Assembly (NCBI GenBank): GCA_020161845.1
Contig: JAIUNK010000013.1
Coordinates: forward strand, 1 to 64,000
Length of the DNA stretch: 64,000 nucleotides
Direction of reading: 5' to 3'
DNA from: Actinomycetota bacterium
GTDB taxonomy: Bacteria; Actinomycetota; Actinomycetes; Actinomycetales; Dermatophilaceae
Shown here piece by piece: positions 8,388 through 15,739 of the stretch (the first letter of the stretch is position 1; every line of letters starts with the position of its first letter). The translations under genes and the position numbers were made by a program. Below the pieces are notes generated by a model. The model saw only the letters and a list, made by a program, of their open reading frames with translations, was not told the DNA's origin and did no database searches.

Positions 8388-9250
8388 GGTTGCGCTCCTA
8401 GGTCGGCGGGCAGGAGCCCGGCCGCGACGAGGTCGGTCAGGGGGTCCGTCACCGAGCAGGTGCCGAACGAGACGAACAGGCTCCGGGCCGCATTGTCGGG
8501 CAGCGCCGCGACGTCTCTGGCGACCCGGTCGCCGTCGCGGCTGGCCAGCACCTGCCCCAGCCGCCCGGCCGGGGCGCCGCCCAGCGCGGCCGCCGCCGCG
8601 AGCAGCAGGTTGAGGAAGCCGTGCTGCTCGAAGCCGGTGGCCGGGTCGGTGTTGCGGACCGCGTGATGCAGCCCGGCGGTGGCCTTGAACGGCAGCCGCA
8701 GCGCGGCGACCTGTTCGAGCGCCGCGGCCAGCTCGGCCTCGTCCGGATAGAGGTGCGCCGCGACCCCGCCGGTGCGGAACTTGGCCCGGTGCTTGCTGGC
8801 CGCAAGCACCTCGAGCAGCCCGGGGCGTCGGTCGTCGCGCGGGACCTCGACGTACACCGGGGGCGCCGCGGCGGGAAGCGCGGCGTCGAGGGCCGGTACG
8901 ACGTCGGCCACCGCCAGCTCGGCGGGCAGCGCCACCTCCAGCGCCGCCAGCTGGACCTGCGCCAGGGCGGGCAGCTGCGCGAGGACCCCCGCGACATCGG
9001 CCGGGGCGGGCACCGTCACCGAGATCGACAGCTGCGCACCGGGGTGCCTGGCCAGGACGGCGGGCAGCTGCGGCAGGACGGCGGCGGAGAGCACGAGGGG
9101 ACCGACGAAGGCCGCGTACGGCGCCGCGCGGTGCCGCAGGTGCGCCGCGACGGCCTGCTCCAGCGGCAGCGAGCCCGGCGGGAAGATCGCGGCGTCGTCG
9201 GCCAGGCCGGCCAGCAGCGGCGGGATGCCGGCGGCGAGCGGCCCGGTCAC
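8384..9250 (-). CDS. Conserved protein of unknown function in the homogentisate operon
   Basis: 288 residues, Ala/Leu/Pro-rich, with no signal peptide or membrane segment. The alternating beta and alpha pattern (e.g. VYVEVPRDDR, AKFRTGGVAAHLYPDEAEL, LPFKATAGLHHAVRN) suggests a TIM-barrel-like fold. K-F-R-T-G-G and F-K-A-T-A-G-L-H-H are the most motif-like parts. It is locked between hmgA and fahA by 3-4 base overlaps on both sides (GTGA and ATGA), so a role in tyrosine or homogentisate breakdown is likely. The missing maleylacetoacetate isomerase step is the obvious candidate, but I see no glutathione- or mycothiol-type motif that would show it. Confidence 0.75.
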   Translation of the reverse strand: MTGPLAAGIPPLLAGLADDAAIFPPGSLPLEQAVAAHLRHRAAPYAAFVGPLVLSAAVLPQLPAVLARHPGAQLSISVTVPAPADVAGVLAQLPALAQVQLAALEVALPAELAVADVVPALDAALPAAAPPVYVEVPRDDRRPGLLEVLAASKHRAKFRTGGVAAHLYPDEAELAAALEQVAALRLPFKATAGLHHAVRNTDPATGFEQHGFLNLLLAAAAALGGAPAGRLGQVLASRDGDRVARDVAALPDNAARSLFVSFGTCSVTDPLTDLVAAGLLPADLGAQP

Positions 9251-10554
9251 CGGCCCGCCCCGGCGGTCTCGGTGTCGCTGCCGGTGTCACGGCCGGTGCC
9301 CGGGCCGGTGTGGCCGGCTCCAGGGTCTGCGGGGCCACTCGACCAGGACCCGGCGTATTTCCCGTCGTCGCAGGCCAGGCCGCCCTCGCCCAGCGCCAAC
9401 GGCCGGAACGTGTCGACCATGACCGCGGTCTCGTCGAAGTAGTCCTTGCCGACCGAGGCCTCCATCGCCCCCGGCTGCGGGCCGTGCGCGTGCCCGCCGG
9501 GGTGCAGCGTCACCGAGCCCCGGCCGATGCCGGACCCCTTGCGCGCCTCGTAGTCGCCGTCGACGTAGAACATCACCTCGTCCGAGTCGACATTGGAGTG
9601 GTAGTAGGGCACCGGGATGGCCCGCTCGTGATAGTCGACCTTGCGCGGCACGAAGTTGCACACCACGAACCCGGGGCCCTCGAAGACCTGGTGGGCCGGC
9701 GGCGGCTGATGCACCTTGCCGGTCAGCGGCATGAAGTCGCGGATGTTGAGGACGTAGGGGTAGAGGCACCCGTCCCAGCCGATCACGTCGAACGGGTGGT
9801 GCGGTACGACGTGGACGGTGCCGGCCAGGCCGCCCGGACCGGCGCCCCGGTGCTTGATGAAGACCTCCACCTCCGCCGAGGCCTCGGACCCGGCCGAGGG
9901 GCCCTCGACGAGCCAGGGCTGCGTGGGGACGCGCAGGTCGCGCTCGCAGTAGGGCGCGTGCTCCAGGAACTGCCCGGCCGTGCTGAGGTAACGCTTCGGC
10001 GGCCGGACGTGGCCGCTCGCCTCGATCACGTAGAGCCGCGCGGGCTCGGCGGCGGCGACCCAGCGGTGGATCACCGCGCGGGGGATCAGCACGTAGTCGC
10101 CCTGCGCGACGTCGAACGCCCCGAGCTGGGTCTCGATCCGGGCCGCGCCTCGCTCGACGTACACCAGTTCGTCGCCCACCGCGTTCTTGTACAGCGGCGA
10201 ATCCGCGCCGGCCACGACGTACGAGATCCGCACGTCGGCGTTGCCGAGCAGCAGCCGACGGCCCCGTACGGCGTCCGCTGCGGTCGACCCCGTCGCCGTC
10301 GCCGCGGCGAAGAGATCCGGCAGCCGCAGGTGCCGAGGCAGCAGCTCCGGTGGCGCGGTCAGGGTCTGATCGGGCAGCAGCCAGGGGCGGCTGGCCACGA
10401 TCGCGGAAGGAACGTGCCGGTGGTAGAGCAAGGCGGAGTTCGACGAGAAGCCCTCCTCGCCGATCAGCTCCTCGTAGTGGAATCTGCCCTGGTCGTCGGT
10501 GTGCACCGTGTGCCGGTGTCGGGGAATCGCACCGATCTGCCGGTAGTACGGCAT
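9247..10554 (-). CDS. hmgA: Homogentisate 1,2-dioxygenase
   Basis: 435-residue cupin that opens the homogentisate ring to maleylacetoacetate, using Fe(II). The ligand set is visible: His and Glu in YYHSNVDSDEVMFY and His in LHPGGHAHGPQPG. ENT-type core motifs IGWDG, YVLNIRDF and FVPRK are present. The C-terminal ~35 residues are a Gly/Thr/Asp-rich tail not expected in the enzyme core. It is first in the operon hmgA-unknown-fahA. A -10 like TAGCGT lies on the minus strand at 10587-10592, and GAGAGGAA precedes the ATG. Confidence 0.93.
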   Translation of the reverse strand: MPYYRQIGAIPRHRHTVHTDDQGRFHYEELIGEEGFSSNSALLYHRHVPSAIVASRPWLLPDQTLTAPPELLPRHLRLPDLFAAATATGSTAADAVRGRRLLLGNADVRISYVVAGADSPLYKNAVGDELVYVERGAARIETQLGAFDVAQGDYVLIPRAVIHRWVAAAEPARLYVIEASGHVRPPKRYLSTAGQFLEHAPYCERDLRVPTQPWLVEGPSAGSEASAEVEVFIKHRGAGPGGLAGTVHVVPHHPFDVIGWDGCLYPYVLNIRDFMPLTGKVHQPPPAHQVFEGPGFVVCNFVPRKVDYHERAIPVPYYHSNVDSDEVMFYVDGDYEARKGSGIGRGSVTLHPGGHAHGPQPGAMEASVGKDYFDETAVMVDTFRPLALGEGGLACDDGKYAGSWSSGPADPGAGHTGPGTGRDTGSDTETAGAGR

Positions 10555-10586
10555 GGCCGGGTTCCTCTCAGTGGGGGACCCTGCGA

Positions 10587-10592
10587 ACGCTA
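10587..10592 (-). promoter_or_regulatory. Probable -10 box of the homogentisate operon
   Basis: TAGCGT read on the minus strand, about 33 bases upstream of the hmgA ATG. The same hexamer serves as a likely -10 at several other starts in this window (31646, 36635, 42388). No clear -35 was found. Confidence 0.4.
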
Positions 10593-10627
10593 TCCGGATG
10601 TGCGCGCGGCGTCCGCAGCTTCCCCAG

Positions 10628-10692
10628 GATCGCGCCGGTGCTCAGCCGAGATTGCGCCGGTGCTCAGCCGAGATTGCGCCGGTGCTCAGCCG
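10628..10692. repeat. 22-bp tandem repeat, about 2.9 copies, anchored on the esterase stop codon
   Basis: The unit contains GCTGAGCACCGGCGC (minus-strand reading) and repeats every 22 bp. The first TGA is the actual stop codon of the esterase gene. Because 22 is not a multiple of 3, the three TGAs fall in three different frames. Copies 2 and 3 of the plus-strand order are identical over 20 bases; the first has one change. Confidence 0.85.
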
Positions 10693-11612
10693 CCGTCGGG
10701 GCCGGCCAGCGTACGGCGTACCGCCTGGGCCACCTCCCGCACGATCGCGCGCCGCGCCTGCGCGCCCTCCCGGATCGGCAGCAGCGGGTAGGCGTGGATC
10801 AGGTCGTGCCCCTCGTGGTGGGCGACGGGCACGCCGGCCTCGCGGAGCTTGGCGACGAGCAGCCGTACGTCGGGGTCCACGATGTCGACCGTGCCGCAGT
10901 AGACGGTGACCGGCCCGAGACCCGTCATGTCGCCGAACAGCGGGCTGACCCGCGGGTCCTCCACCGGCAGGTCGCCCCGCCAGGCCTCGACGAAGACCCG
11001 CGTGCCCTCGACCCCCAGCCAGGGGTCGACGAGCTCTATCGCGGTGATGTCCGGATTGGTCAGGCGGCTGTCCAGCGCCGGCGCGATCAGCACGGTCAGG
11101 TCCGGCCCGGCGCGGCCCTCGTCGCGCAGCATGAGGGCGGTCGAGAGCGCGATCTGGCCGCCGGCGGAGTCGCCGGCCACGATCGCCGCGCCGCATCGCC
11201 GCCGGGCCCCCTCGACGAGGTCGGCGACCACGGGGATGACCTCGCCGGCGGTGCCGAACGGGGCCAGCGGATAGACGGGTACGACGACCTCCACGCCCGC
11301 CTCGGCGGCCACCTGAGCCACGAACCGCCAGTGCAGCGGGTGGATCTCGTGCACCCAGCCGCCGCCGTGGGCGTAAACCATCGCCCCGACCGGCTCGCGG
11401 CCCGCCGGACGCAGCGTATAGATCGGCCAGCCGTGCCCGCGCTCGGCCGTGACGGTCACGTCGGGGCGCAACCGCCGCGGCGGCGCGAACTTGGCCGGCC
11501 GCGTCGCGAGGGCGTCCAGGTGCCGCTGCGCCGCCGCCGGATCGGTCCAGACCCGCTTGGCGCGCGCCAGCTTCAGGAACCCCACCACGGCCCGTGCGGA
11601 CATGCTCGGCAT
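10686..11612 (-). CDS. Alpha/beta-hydrolase esterase of the hormone-sensitive lipase (HSL, family IV) type
   Basis: 308 residues with the HSL hallmark HGGGW (oxyanion hole) and nucleophile motif GDSAGG. The late acid lies in CGTVDIVDPDV and the His in HEGHDLIHAYPLLP. It is a carboxylesterase acting on small acyl esters; the natural substrate is unknown. ATG at 11612 has an AGGAG-type site 7-8 bases upstream. The frame is open much further upstream, but that part overlaps the divergent neighbour and is rejected. The 3' end runs into the 22-bp tandem repeat. Confidence 0.85.
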   Translation of the reverse strand: MPSMSARAVVGFLKLARAKRVWTDPAAAQRHLDALATRPAKFAPPRRLRPDVTVTAERGHGWPIYTLRPAGREPVGAMVYAHGGGWVHEIHPLHWRFVAQVAAEAGVEVVVPVYPLAPFGTAGEVIPVVADLVEGARRRCGAAIVAGDSAGGQIALSTALMLRDEGRAGPDLTVLIAPALDSRLTNPDITAIELVDPWLGVEGTRVFVEAWRGDLPVEDPRVSPLFGDMTGLGPVTVYCGTVDIVDPDVRLLVAKLREAGVPVAHHEGHDLIHAYPLLPIREGAQARRAIVREVAQAVRRTLAGPDGG

Positions 11613-11637
11613 CACGTTTCTCCTTCTCTGTCGGGCA

Positions 11638-11643
11638 TAGCCT
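11638..11643 (+). promoter_or_regulatory. -10 box placing a leaderless start at 11650
   Basis: TAGCCT is followed by 6 bases and then ATG 11650. This is the spacing expected if transcription starts at or next to the A of the ATG. No ribosome binding site precedes this ATG. Confidence 0.5.
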
Positions 11644-11649
11644 TCCCTC

Positions 11650-12894
11650 ATGTCCGACTCCGTTCCGGCTGAGGCCAGCTTGCCCGACGAACTGATGCCC
11701 CGGGGATGGGCCCGGGTCCGGGCTCTGATCGCCAAGGGGGTGCAGATCCCCAACCCCCTGGCGGTCGACATCGGCGACGACGTGGCTGTCGAGCGGATCA
11801 GCGGCGATGGCGTGGTCATCCACCCCGGCTGCCGGATCCACGGCGCCAAGACCGTCCTGTCCGCAGGGGTCGTGCTCGGCCAGGAGGGGCCGGTCACGCT
11901 GCAGGATTGCCGCCTCGGGCCGAACGTCGCGCTCAAGGGTGGTTATGCCGCCAAGGCGGTCTTCCTCGACGGGGCCAACCTGGGACTGGGCCACCACGTG
12001 CGCGAGGGCTGCCTGCTGGAGGAGGAATCCGGCGGCGCACATTGCGTGGGCCTGAAGCAGACCATCCTGCTGCCGTTCGTGACGTTGGGCAGCCTGATCA
12101 ACTTCTGCGATGCCCTGATGGCGGGCGGTACCAGCCGCCGCGACCACAGCGAGGTCGGGTCCAGCTATATCCACTTCAACTTCACGCCCAGTGGGGACAA
12201 GACCACGCCGTCGATGTTCGGCGACGTACCGCGCGGGGTGATGCTGCGGGAGCGGCCGATCTTCCTCGGCGGGCAGGGTGGGGCGGTCGGTCCGGTGCGG
12301 GTGGCGTACGGCGCCGTCGTGGCGGCCGGCTCGATCCTGCGCAGCGACATCCCCCAGGAGAACTCGCTGACCGTGGTGGGCGGGATGACCTCGATGTCGC
12401 AGCCGTTCGAGCCGGAGGGCTATCGCGGCTTGAACATCCTGGTCGCCAAGAACCTGCACTACCTGGCAAATCTCGACGCCCTGGAGCAGTGGTACCGGCA
12501 CGTCCGCCAACCGTTCTTCGCGGCCGTCCCGCTCGGCGACCTCGTCTACGAGGGGGCCCTGGAGATGCTCGCGGCGGCGCGGGCCGAGCGGTTGGCCCGG
12601 CTGCGCGCGCTGGCCGCCAAGCTGCCGGGCGAGAACGCGGCGCAGGTCACCTTCGCGGCGCAGGTGGAGGCGGTGGGTGCCGGGTTCGGTACGTCGTCCG
12701 TGCCGCCGGACCCTGTGCTGGTGGACCGCCTGAGCGGCGAGGCCCGGCGGGGGGTTCCCTATCTGAGCGCGGTGCAGGCGCTCGACGCCGCGGACGTCGC
12801 CCGCGGGACGGCATGGTTGGCGGCCGTGGTCGAGGACCGGTACGCCGCGGCCACCGCCCTGCTGCCGGCCGTGGCCCGGTTGCCCCGCCGCTGA
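11650..12894 (+). CDS. Left-handed beta-helix (hexapeptide-repeat) protein related to GlmU/UDP-HexNAc pyrophosphorylase C-domains
   Basis: 414 residues. Residues about 40-240 read as hexapeptide repeats ([LIV]-G-x4 rhythm: VAVERISGDGVVIHPGCRIHG, VLSAGVVLGQEGPVTLQDCRLGPNVALKGG, PVRVAYGAVVAAGSILRSDIP), the fold of acyltransferases and GlmU C-domains. No nucleotidyltransferase domain (L-x2-G-x-G-T-x-M) precedes it. The sequence between, SGGAHCVGLKQTILLPFVTLGSLINFCD and SYIHFNFTPSGDKTTPSMFG, is conserved-looking and may form the active site. The C-terminal ~140 residues are helical and unassigned. The start is supported by the leaderless promoter. The stop begins a 14-bp tandem repeat. The function is not known. 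Confidence 0.72.
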   Translation: MSDSVPAEASLPDELMPRGWARVRALIAKGVQIPNPLAVDIGDDVAVERISGDGVVIHPGCRIHGAKTVLSAGVVLGQEGPVTLQDCRLGPNVALKGGYAAKAVFLDGANLGLGHHVREGCLLEEESGGAHCVGLKQTILLPFVTLGSLINFCDALMAGGTSRRDHSEVGSSYIHFNFTPSGDKTTPSMFGDVPRGVMLRERPIFLGGQGGAVGPVRVAYGAVVAAGSILRSDIPQENSLTVVGGMTSMSQPFEPEGYRGLNILVAKNLHYLANLDALEQWYRHVRQPFFAAVPLGDLVYEGALEMLAAARAERLARLRALAAKLPGENAAQVTFAAQVEAVGAGFGTSSVPPDPVLVDRLSGEARRGVPYLSAVQALDAADVARGTAWLAAVVEDRYAAATALLPAVARLPRR

Positions 12895-12960
12895 TCGCGC
12901 TCGCCTGATCGCGCTCGCCTGATCGCGCTCGCCTGATCGCGGTCGGCTGATCGCACTCGC
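12891..12960. repeat. 14-bp tandem repeat, five copies, starting at a stop codon
   Basis: CTGATCGCGCTCGC repeats at 12891, 12905 and 12919 identically, then twice with 1-2 changes (12933, 12947). The first copy contains the TGA stop of the beta-helix gene. Because 14 is not a multiple of 3, the TGAs close all three frames. The array ends just before the shortened 5' end of the sugar porter gene. Confidence 0.9.
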
Positions 12961-12983
12961 CGGGGTGACGGGATACCTCCCCT

Positions 12984-14327
12984 TTGCCAGGGGGCCTGAT
13001 CTTCGGTTTCGACACCGCGGTCATCTCCGGTACGACCGAATCCCTGAAGCGGGTTTTCGAACTGGACGACGGGGGTCTCGGGTTCACCGTGACGACCGCG
13101 CTGCTCGGCACGATCCTGGGCGCGCTGACCGCCGGCAAGCCCGCGGACCGCTACGGCCGCAAGACGATGCTGTTCGTGATCGGCGCCCTGTATGTGGTCG
13201 GCGCGCTCGGCTTGGCGCTGACGAGCAGCCACCTGCTGTTCATGCTGGCCCGATTCCTCGGCGGCGTCGGGGTCGGCGCCGCGTCGGTGTGCGCCCCGAT
13301 CTACACCGCGGAGGTCGCCCCGCCCGCCGTCCGCGGTCGCCTCGTGGGGCTGGTGCAGTTCAACATCGTGCTCGGCATCCTGTTGGCCTATCTGTCGAAC
13401 GCGATCATCCGGGCGATCCTGCCCGAGGATGTCGCCTGGCGCTGGATGTTCGGGGTCATGGCGGTGCCGGCCGTGATCTTCCTGGGGCTGCTCGTGGGCG
13501 TGCCCGAGACCCCGCGGTGGTTGATGTCGCGGGACCGTCGCCAGGAGGCCGAGGTGACCTCGCGCCGGCTGTGCAGCACGGAGGAGGAGAGCCGGCTGCA
13601 GATCGAGGAGATCCACGAGTCGCTGCAGGCCCAGCAGGACGCCGCCTCGGTCGCGTTCTTCACCCGGCCGCATGCCAAGGTCATCATGCTGGCGTTCATG
13701 ATCGCGATGTTCAACCAGATGTCCGGGATCAACGCGATCCTCTACTACGCCCCGGTCGTGATGGAGAAGGCGGGCGCATCGACGAGCTCGGCGTTCCTGA
13801 TGAGCGTGGGAGTCGGCCTGATGAACCTCGTCGCGACGATGGCCGCCCTCACGGTGATCGACAAGATCGGCCGCCGCTCGCTCATGCTGGTCGGCTCGAT
13901 CGGCTACATCCTCTCCCTCGGGTTCCTGGCCGGGATCATGTTCGCCTACGACGGGCACTACGACAGCACGTCGTCGGTGCTGGTGCTGGTCGGGCTGCTC
14001 GCGTTCATCGCCAGCCACGCCTTCGGCCAGGGCTCGGTCATCTGGGTCTTCATCTCGGAGATCTTCCCGAACCGGATCCGCGGCCGGGGGCAGTCCTTCG
14101 GCTCGCTGACGCACTGGGTGTTCGCGGCCATCACGTCATGGGCGTTCCCGCCGATCGTCGGCGCCCTCGGCGGCGGGGTCGCCTTCTCGGTCTTCGGCGT
14201 CTTCATGGTCGGGCAACTGGTGTGGGTGCTGAAGGTCATGCCGGAGACCAAGGGCGTGCCGCTGGAGCAGATGGAACGTAAGCTCGGGCTCGTTCACGAT
14301 CCTGCGGCCGCCGGGAGCCGGACATGA
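12984..14327 (+). CDS. Sugar porter-family MFS transporter, 5' end apparently truncated
   Basis: 447 residues with sugar-porter signatures: GFDTAVISG, G-K-P-A-D-R-Y-G-R-K between TM2 and TM3, PETPRWL after TM6, FNQMSGINAILYYAP in TM7, D-x-x-G-R-R, and PETKGVPLEQME at the C-terminus. It should import a monosaccharide. The only in-frame start is TTG at 12984, just two codons before the GGLIFGFD that normally ends TM1, and a TGA lies in frame at 12966. About 15-25 residues of TM1 are missing unless a frameshift restores them. The upstream sequence is the 14-bp tandem repeat. It overlaps the kinase gene as ATGA. Confidence 0.82.
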   Translation: MPGGLIFGFDTAVISGTTESLKRVFELDDGGLGFTVTTALLGTILGALTAGKPADRYGRKTMLFVIGALYVVGALGLALTSSHLLFMLARFLGGVGVGAASVCAPIYTAEVAPPAVRGRLVGLVQFNIVLGILLAYLSNAIIRAILPEDVAWRWMFGVMAVPAVIFLGLLVGVPETPRWLMSRDRRQEAEVTSRRLCSTEEESRLQIEEIHESLQAQQDAASVAFFTRPHAKVIMLAFMIAMFNQMSGINAILYYAPVVMEKAGASTSSAFLMSVGVGLMNLVATMAALTVIDKIGRRSLMLVGSIGYILSLGFLAGIMFAYDGHYDSTSSVLVLVGLLAFIASHAFGQGSVIWVFISEIFPNRIRGRGQSFGSLTHWVFAAITSWAFPPIVGALGGGVAFSVFGVFMVGQLVWVLKVMPETKGVPLEQMERKLGLVHDPAAAGSRT

Positions 14328-15247
14328 AGATCCTCGCGCTGGGTGAAGCCCTGATCGACGTCGTCGACAAGGACGGTGAGGTCAGCGAGCACGTCGGCGG
14401 AAGCCTGCTCAACGTCGCGTGCGGGGTGGCCCGGCTGGGGCACGATTCGACGATCGCGGCCTGGATCGGCCAGGACCAGCGGGGGGATCGGCTGCGGCAG
14501 TGGGCACACGCCTCGGGTGCGACGTTCGCCCCCGGCAGTGACGGCGCGGCGCAGACACCGGTGGCCTACGCCACGCTGGATGCCGTCGGGCGTGCGACGT
14601 ACACCTTCGACCTCACCTGGGACGTTCCCGACCTGGACGTCGGAAGCTATGGCCATGTGCACACCGGCAGCATCGCGGCGACGCTGGAGCCCGGCGGCAC
14701 CAAGGTGGTCGATGTCGTGCGCCGGGCGGCGGGCACGGTGTCCTACGACCCCAACGTGCGGCCCGCGCTGATGGGCCGCCCGGCCGATGTCGTCGCCCGG
14801 GTCGAGGAGCTGGTGGCGGCGAGCGACCTGGTCAAGGCGAGCGACGAGGACGTCCACTGGCTGTATCCGAGCCGGACCATGGCCGACATCGCACGGCGTT
14901 GGCTCGACCTCGGCACGGGTCTGGTGGTGATCACGAAGGGCCCGGAGGGCGCGTCCGTGCACCTGGGTTCCGGGGAGTCGTACGACGAGCCGACGCTGCC
15001 GGTGACGATCGGCGACACCGTCGGCGCGGGCGATTCGTTCATGGCCGGCCTGATCGGCAGGCTGGTCGACCTCGGGCTGCTCGGCGGCGAGCGGTCCGGC
15101 GAGCGGCTGCGCGCCGCCACCTGGGACGAGCTCCGCCCGGCGATCCTGCAGGCCATCGCGACGTCGACGATCACGGTGAGCCGTCAGGGCGCCTACGCCC
15201 CGACCCCGGACGAGGTGACCGAACTGCTCCAGGGCTTGGGCGTCTGA
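14324..15247 (+). CDS. PfkB-family carbohydrate kinase (fructokinase-like)
   Basis: 307-residue ribokinase-fold enzyme that phosphorylates a sugar with ATP. N-terminal MKILALGEALIDVV, the GGSLLNVACGVARLG substrate segment, and the C-terminal catalytic motif DTVGAGDSFMAGL (anion hole and base Asp) are intact. It overlaps the sugar porter stop (ATGA), so uptake and phosphorylation of one sugar are linked. The best guess is fructose or a similar hexose, not proven by sequence. Confidence 0.9.
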   Translation: MKILALGEALIDVVDKDGEVSEHVGGSLLNVACGVARLGHDSTIAAWIGQDQRGDRLRQWAHASGATFAPGSDGAAQTPVAYATLDAVGRATYTFDLTWDVPDLDVGSYGHVHTGSIAATLEPGGTKVVDVVRRAAGTVSYDPNVRPALMGRPADVVARVEELVAASDLVKASDEDVHWLYPSRTMADIARRWLDLGTGLVVITKGPEGASVHLGSGESYDEPTLPVTIGDTVGAGDSFMAGLIGRLVDLGLLGGERSGERLRAATWDELRPAILQAIATSTITVSRQGAYAPTPDEVTELLQGLGV

Positions 15248-15276
15248 GGTCGTCGGGTGAGGACGTCCGCCGAGTC

Positions 15277-15286
15277 TGTCTAAGGT
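15277..15286 (+). promoter_or_regulatory. TGTCTAAGGT element upstream of a small gene
   Basis: TGTCTAAGGT is identical to the element upstream of the PPOX and DUF427 genes (2894-2903 and 18576-18585, minus strand). It lies 79 bases before ATG 15365. A separate -10-like TAGATT occurs at 15320-15325. Confidence 0.4.
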
Positions 15287-15364
15287 CGATTCCGGTCGAT
15301 CTCCGGCGAAGGGGACGGATAGATTGCCGGTGACCCCGAACGGCCCTCGATCCCAGGAGAGTTC

Positions 15365-15700
15365 ATGCCCGACCAGCCGGACGTCCCGAACGTCGACGAA
15401 GGCACGCGTCAACCGAGCAACCGCATCGGCACCGAGTTCCACCTCAACGAGAAGTTCGTCGAGGTGGTCGGCCCGGCCAAGGCCCAGGCCCTCGTGGATC
15501 TGCTGACCGGGATGGTCGAATCGCACGCCGGCGAGAGCATCGCCGAGGTGCGCGACCGGCTGACGGGCGAGCTCGAGCGGATCGGGGTGCAGATGAGTGA
15601 CGCCGAGGTCAACGCCTTCGCCGACCAGATCGTCCGGTCCGAGCGCTCCGTCGAGGGCGCTCAGAGCCAGCACCAGGGAGACGCGCACCCCGACCGCTGA
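15365..15700 (+). CDS. Small protein of unknown function
   Basis: 111 residues, acidic, predicted mostly helical and soluble: a disordered N-terminus with Pro/Asp/Glu, then amphipathic helices (FHLNEKFVEVVGPAKAQALVDLLTGMVESHAG, SIAEVRDRLTGELERIGVQMSDAEVNAFADQIV). No family recognised. The ATG has AGGAGAG 4 bases upstream, and codon use matches neighbours, so it is a likely gene. It sits between the kinase and thiolase genes, preceded by a TGTCTAAGGT element. Confidence 0.65.
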   Translation: MPDQPDVPNVDEGTRQPSNRIGTEFHLNEKFVEVVGPAKAQALVDLLTGMVESHAGESIAEVRDRLTGELERIGVQMSDAEVNAFADQIVRSERSVEGAQSQHQGDAHPDR

Positions 15701-15727
15701 GGACGAGCCCGACGGCGTACCGGCGGG

Positions 15728-15733
15728 TAGCAT
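15728..15733 (+). promoter_or_regulatory. -10 box placing a leaderless start at 15740
   Basis: TAGCAT, 6 bases, then the thiolase ATG. The position fits transcription starting at the start codon. Confidence 0.45.
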
Positions 15734-15739
15734 CGAGGG

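Noticed and set aside
7188-9338. Fumarylacetoacetase fused to a 300-residue upstream extension
   Set aside because: The extension is antisense-like low-complexity sequence overlapping the unknown operon gene; fahA has its own AGGAG and ATG at 8387.
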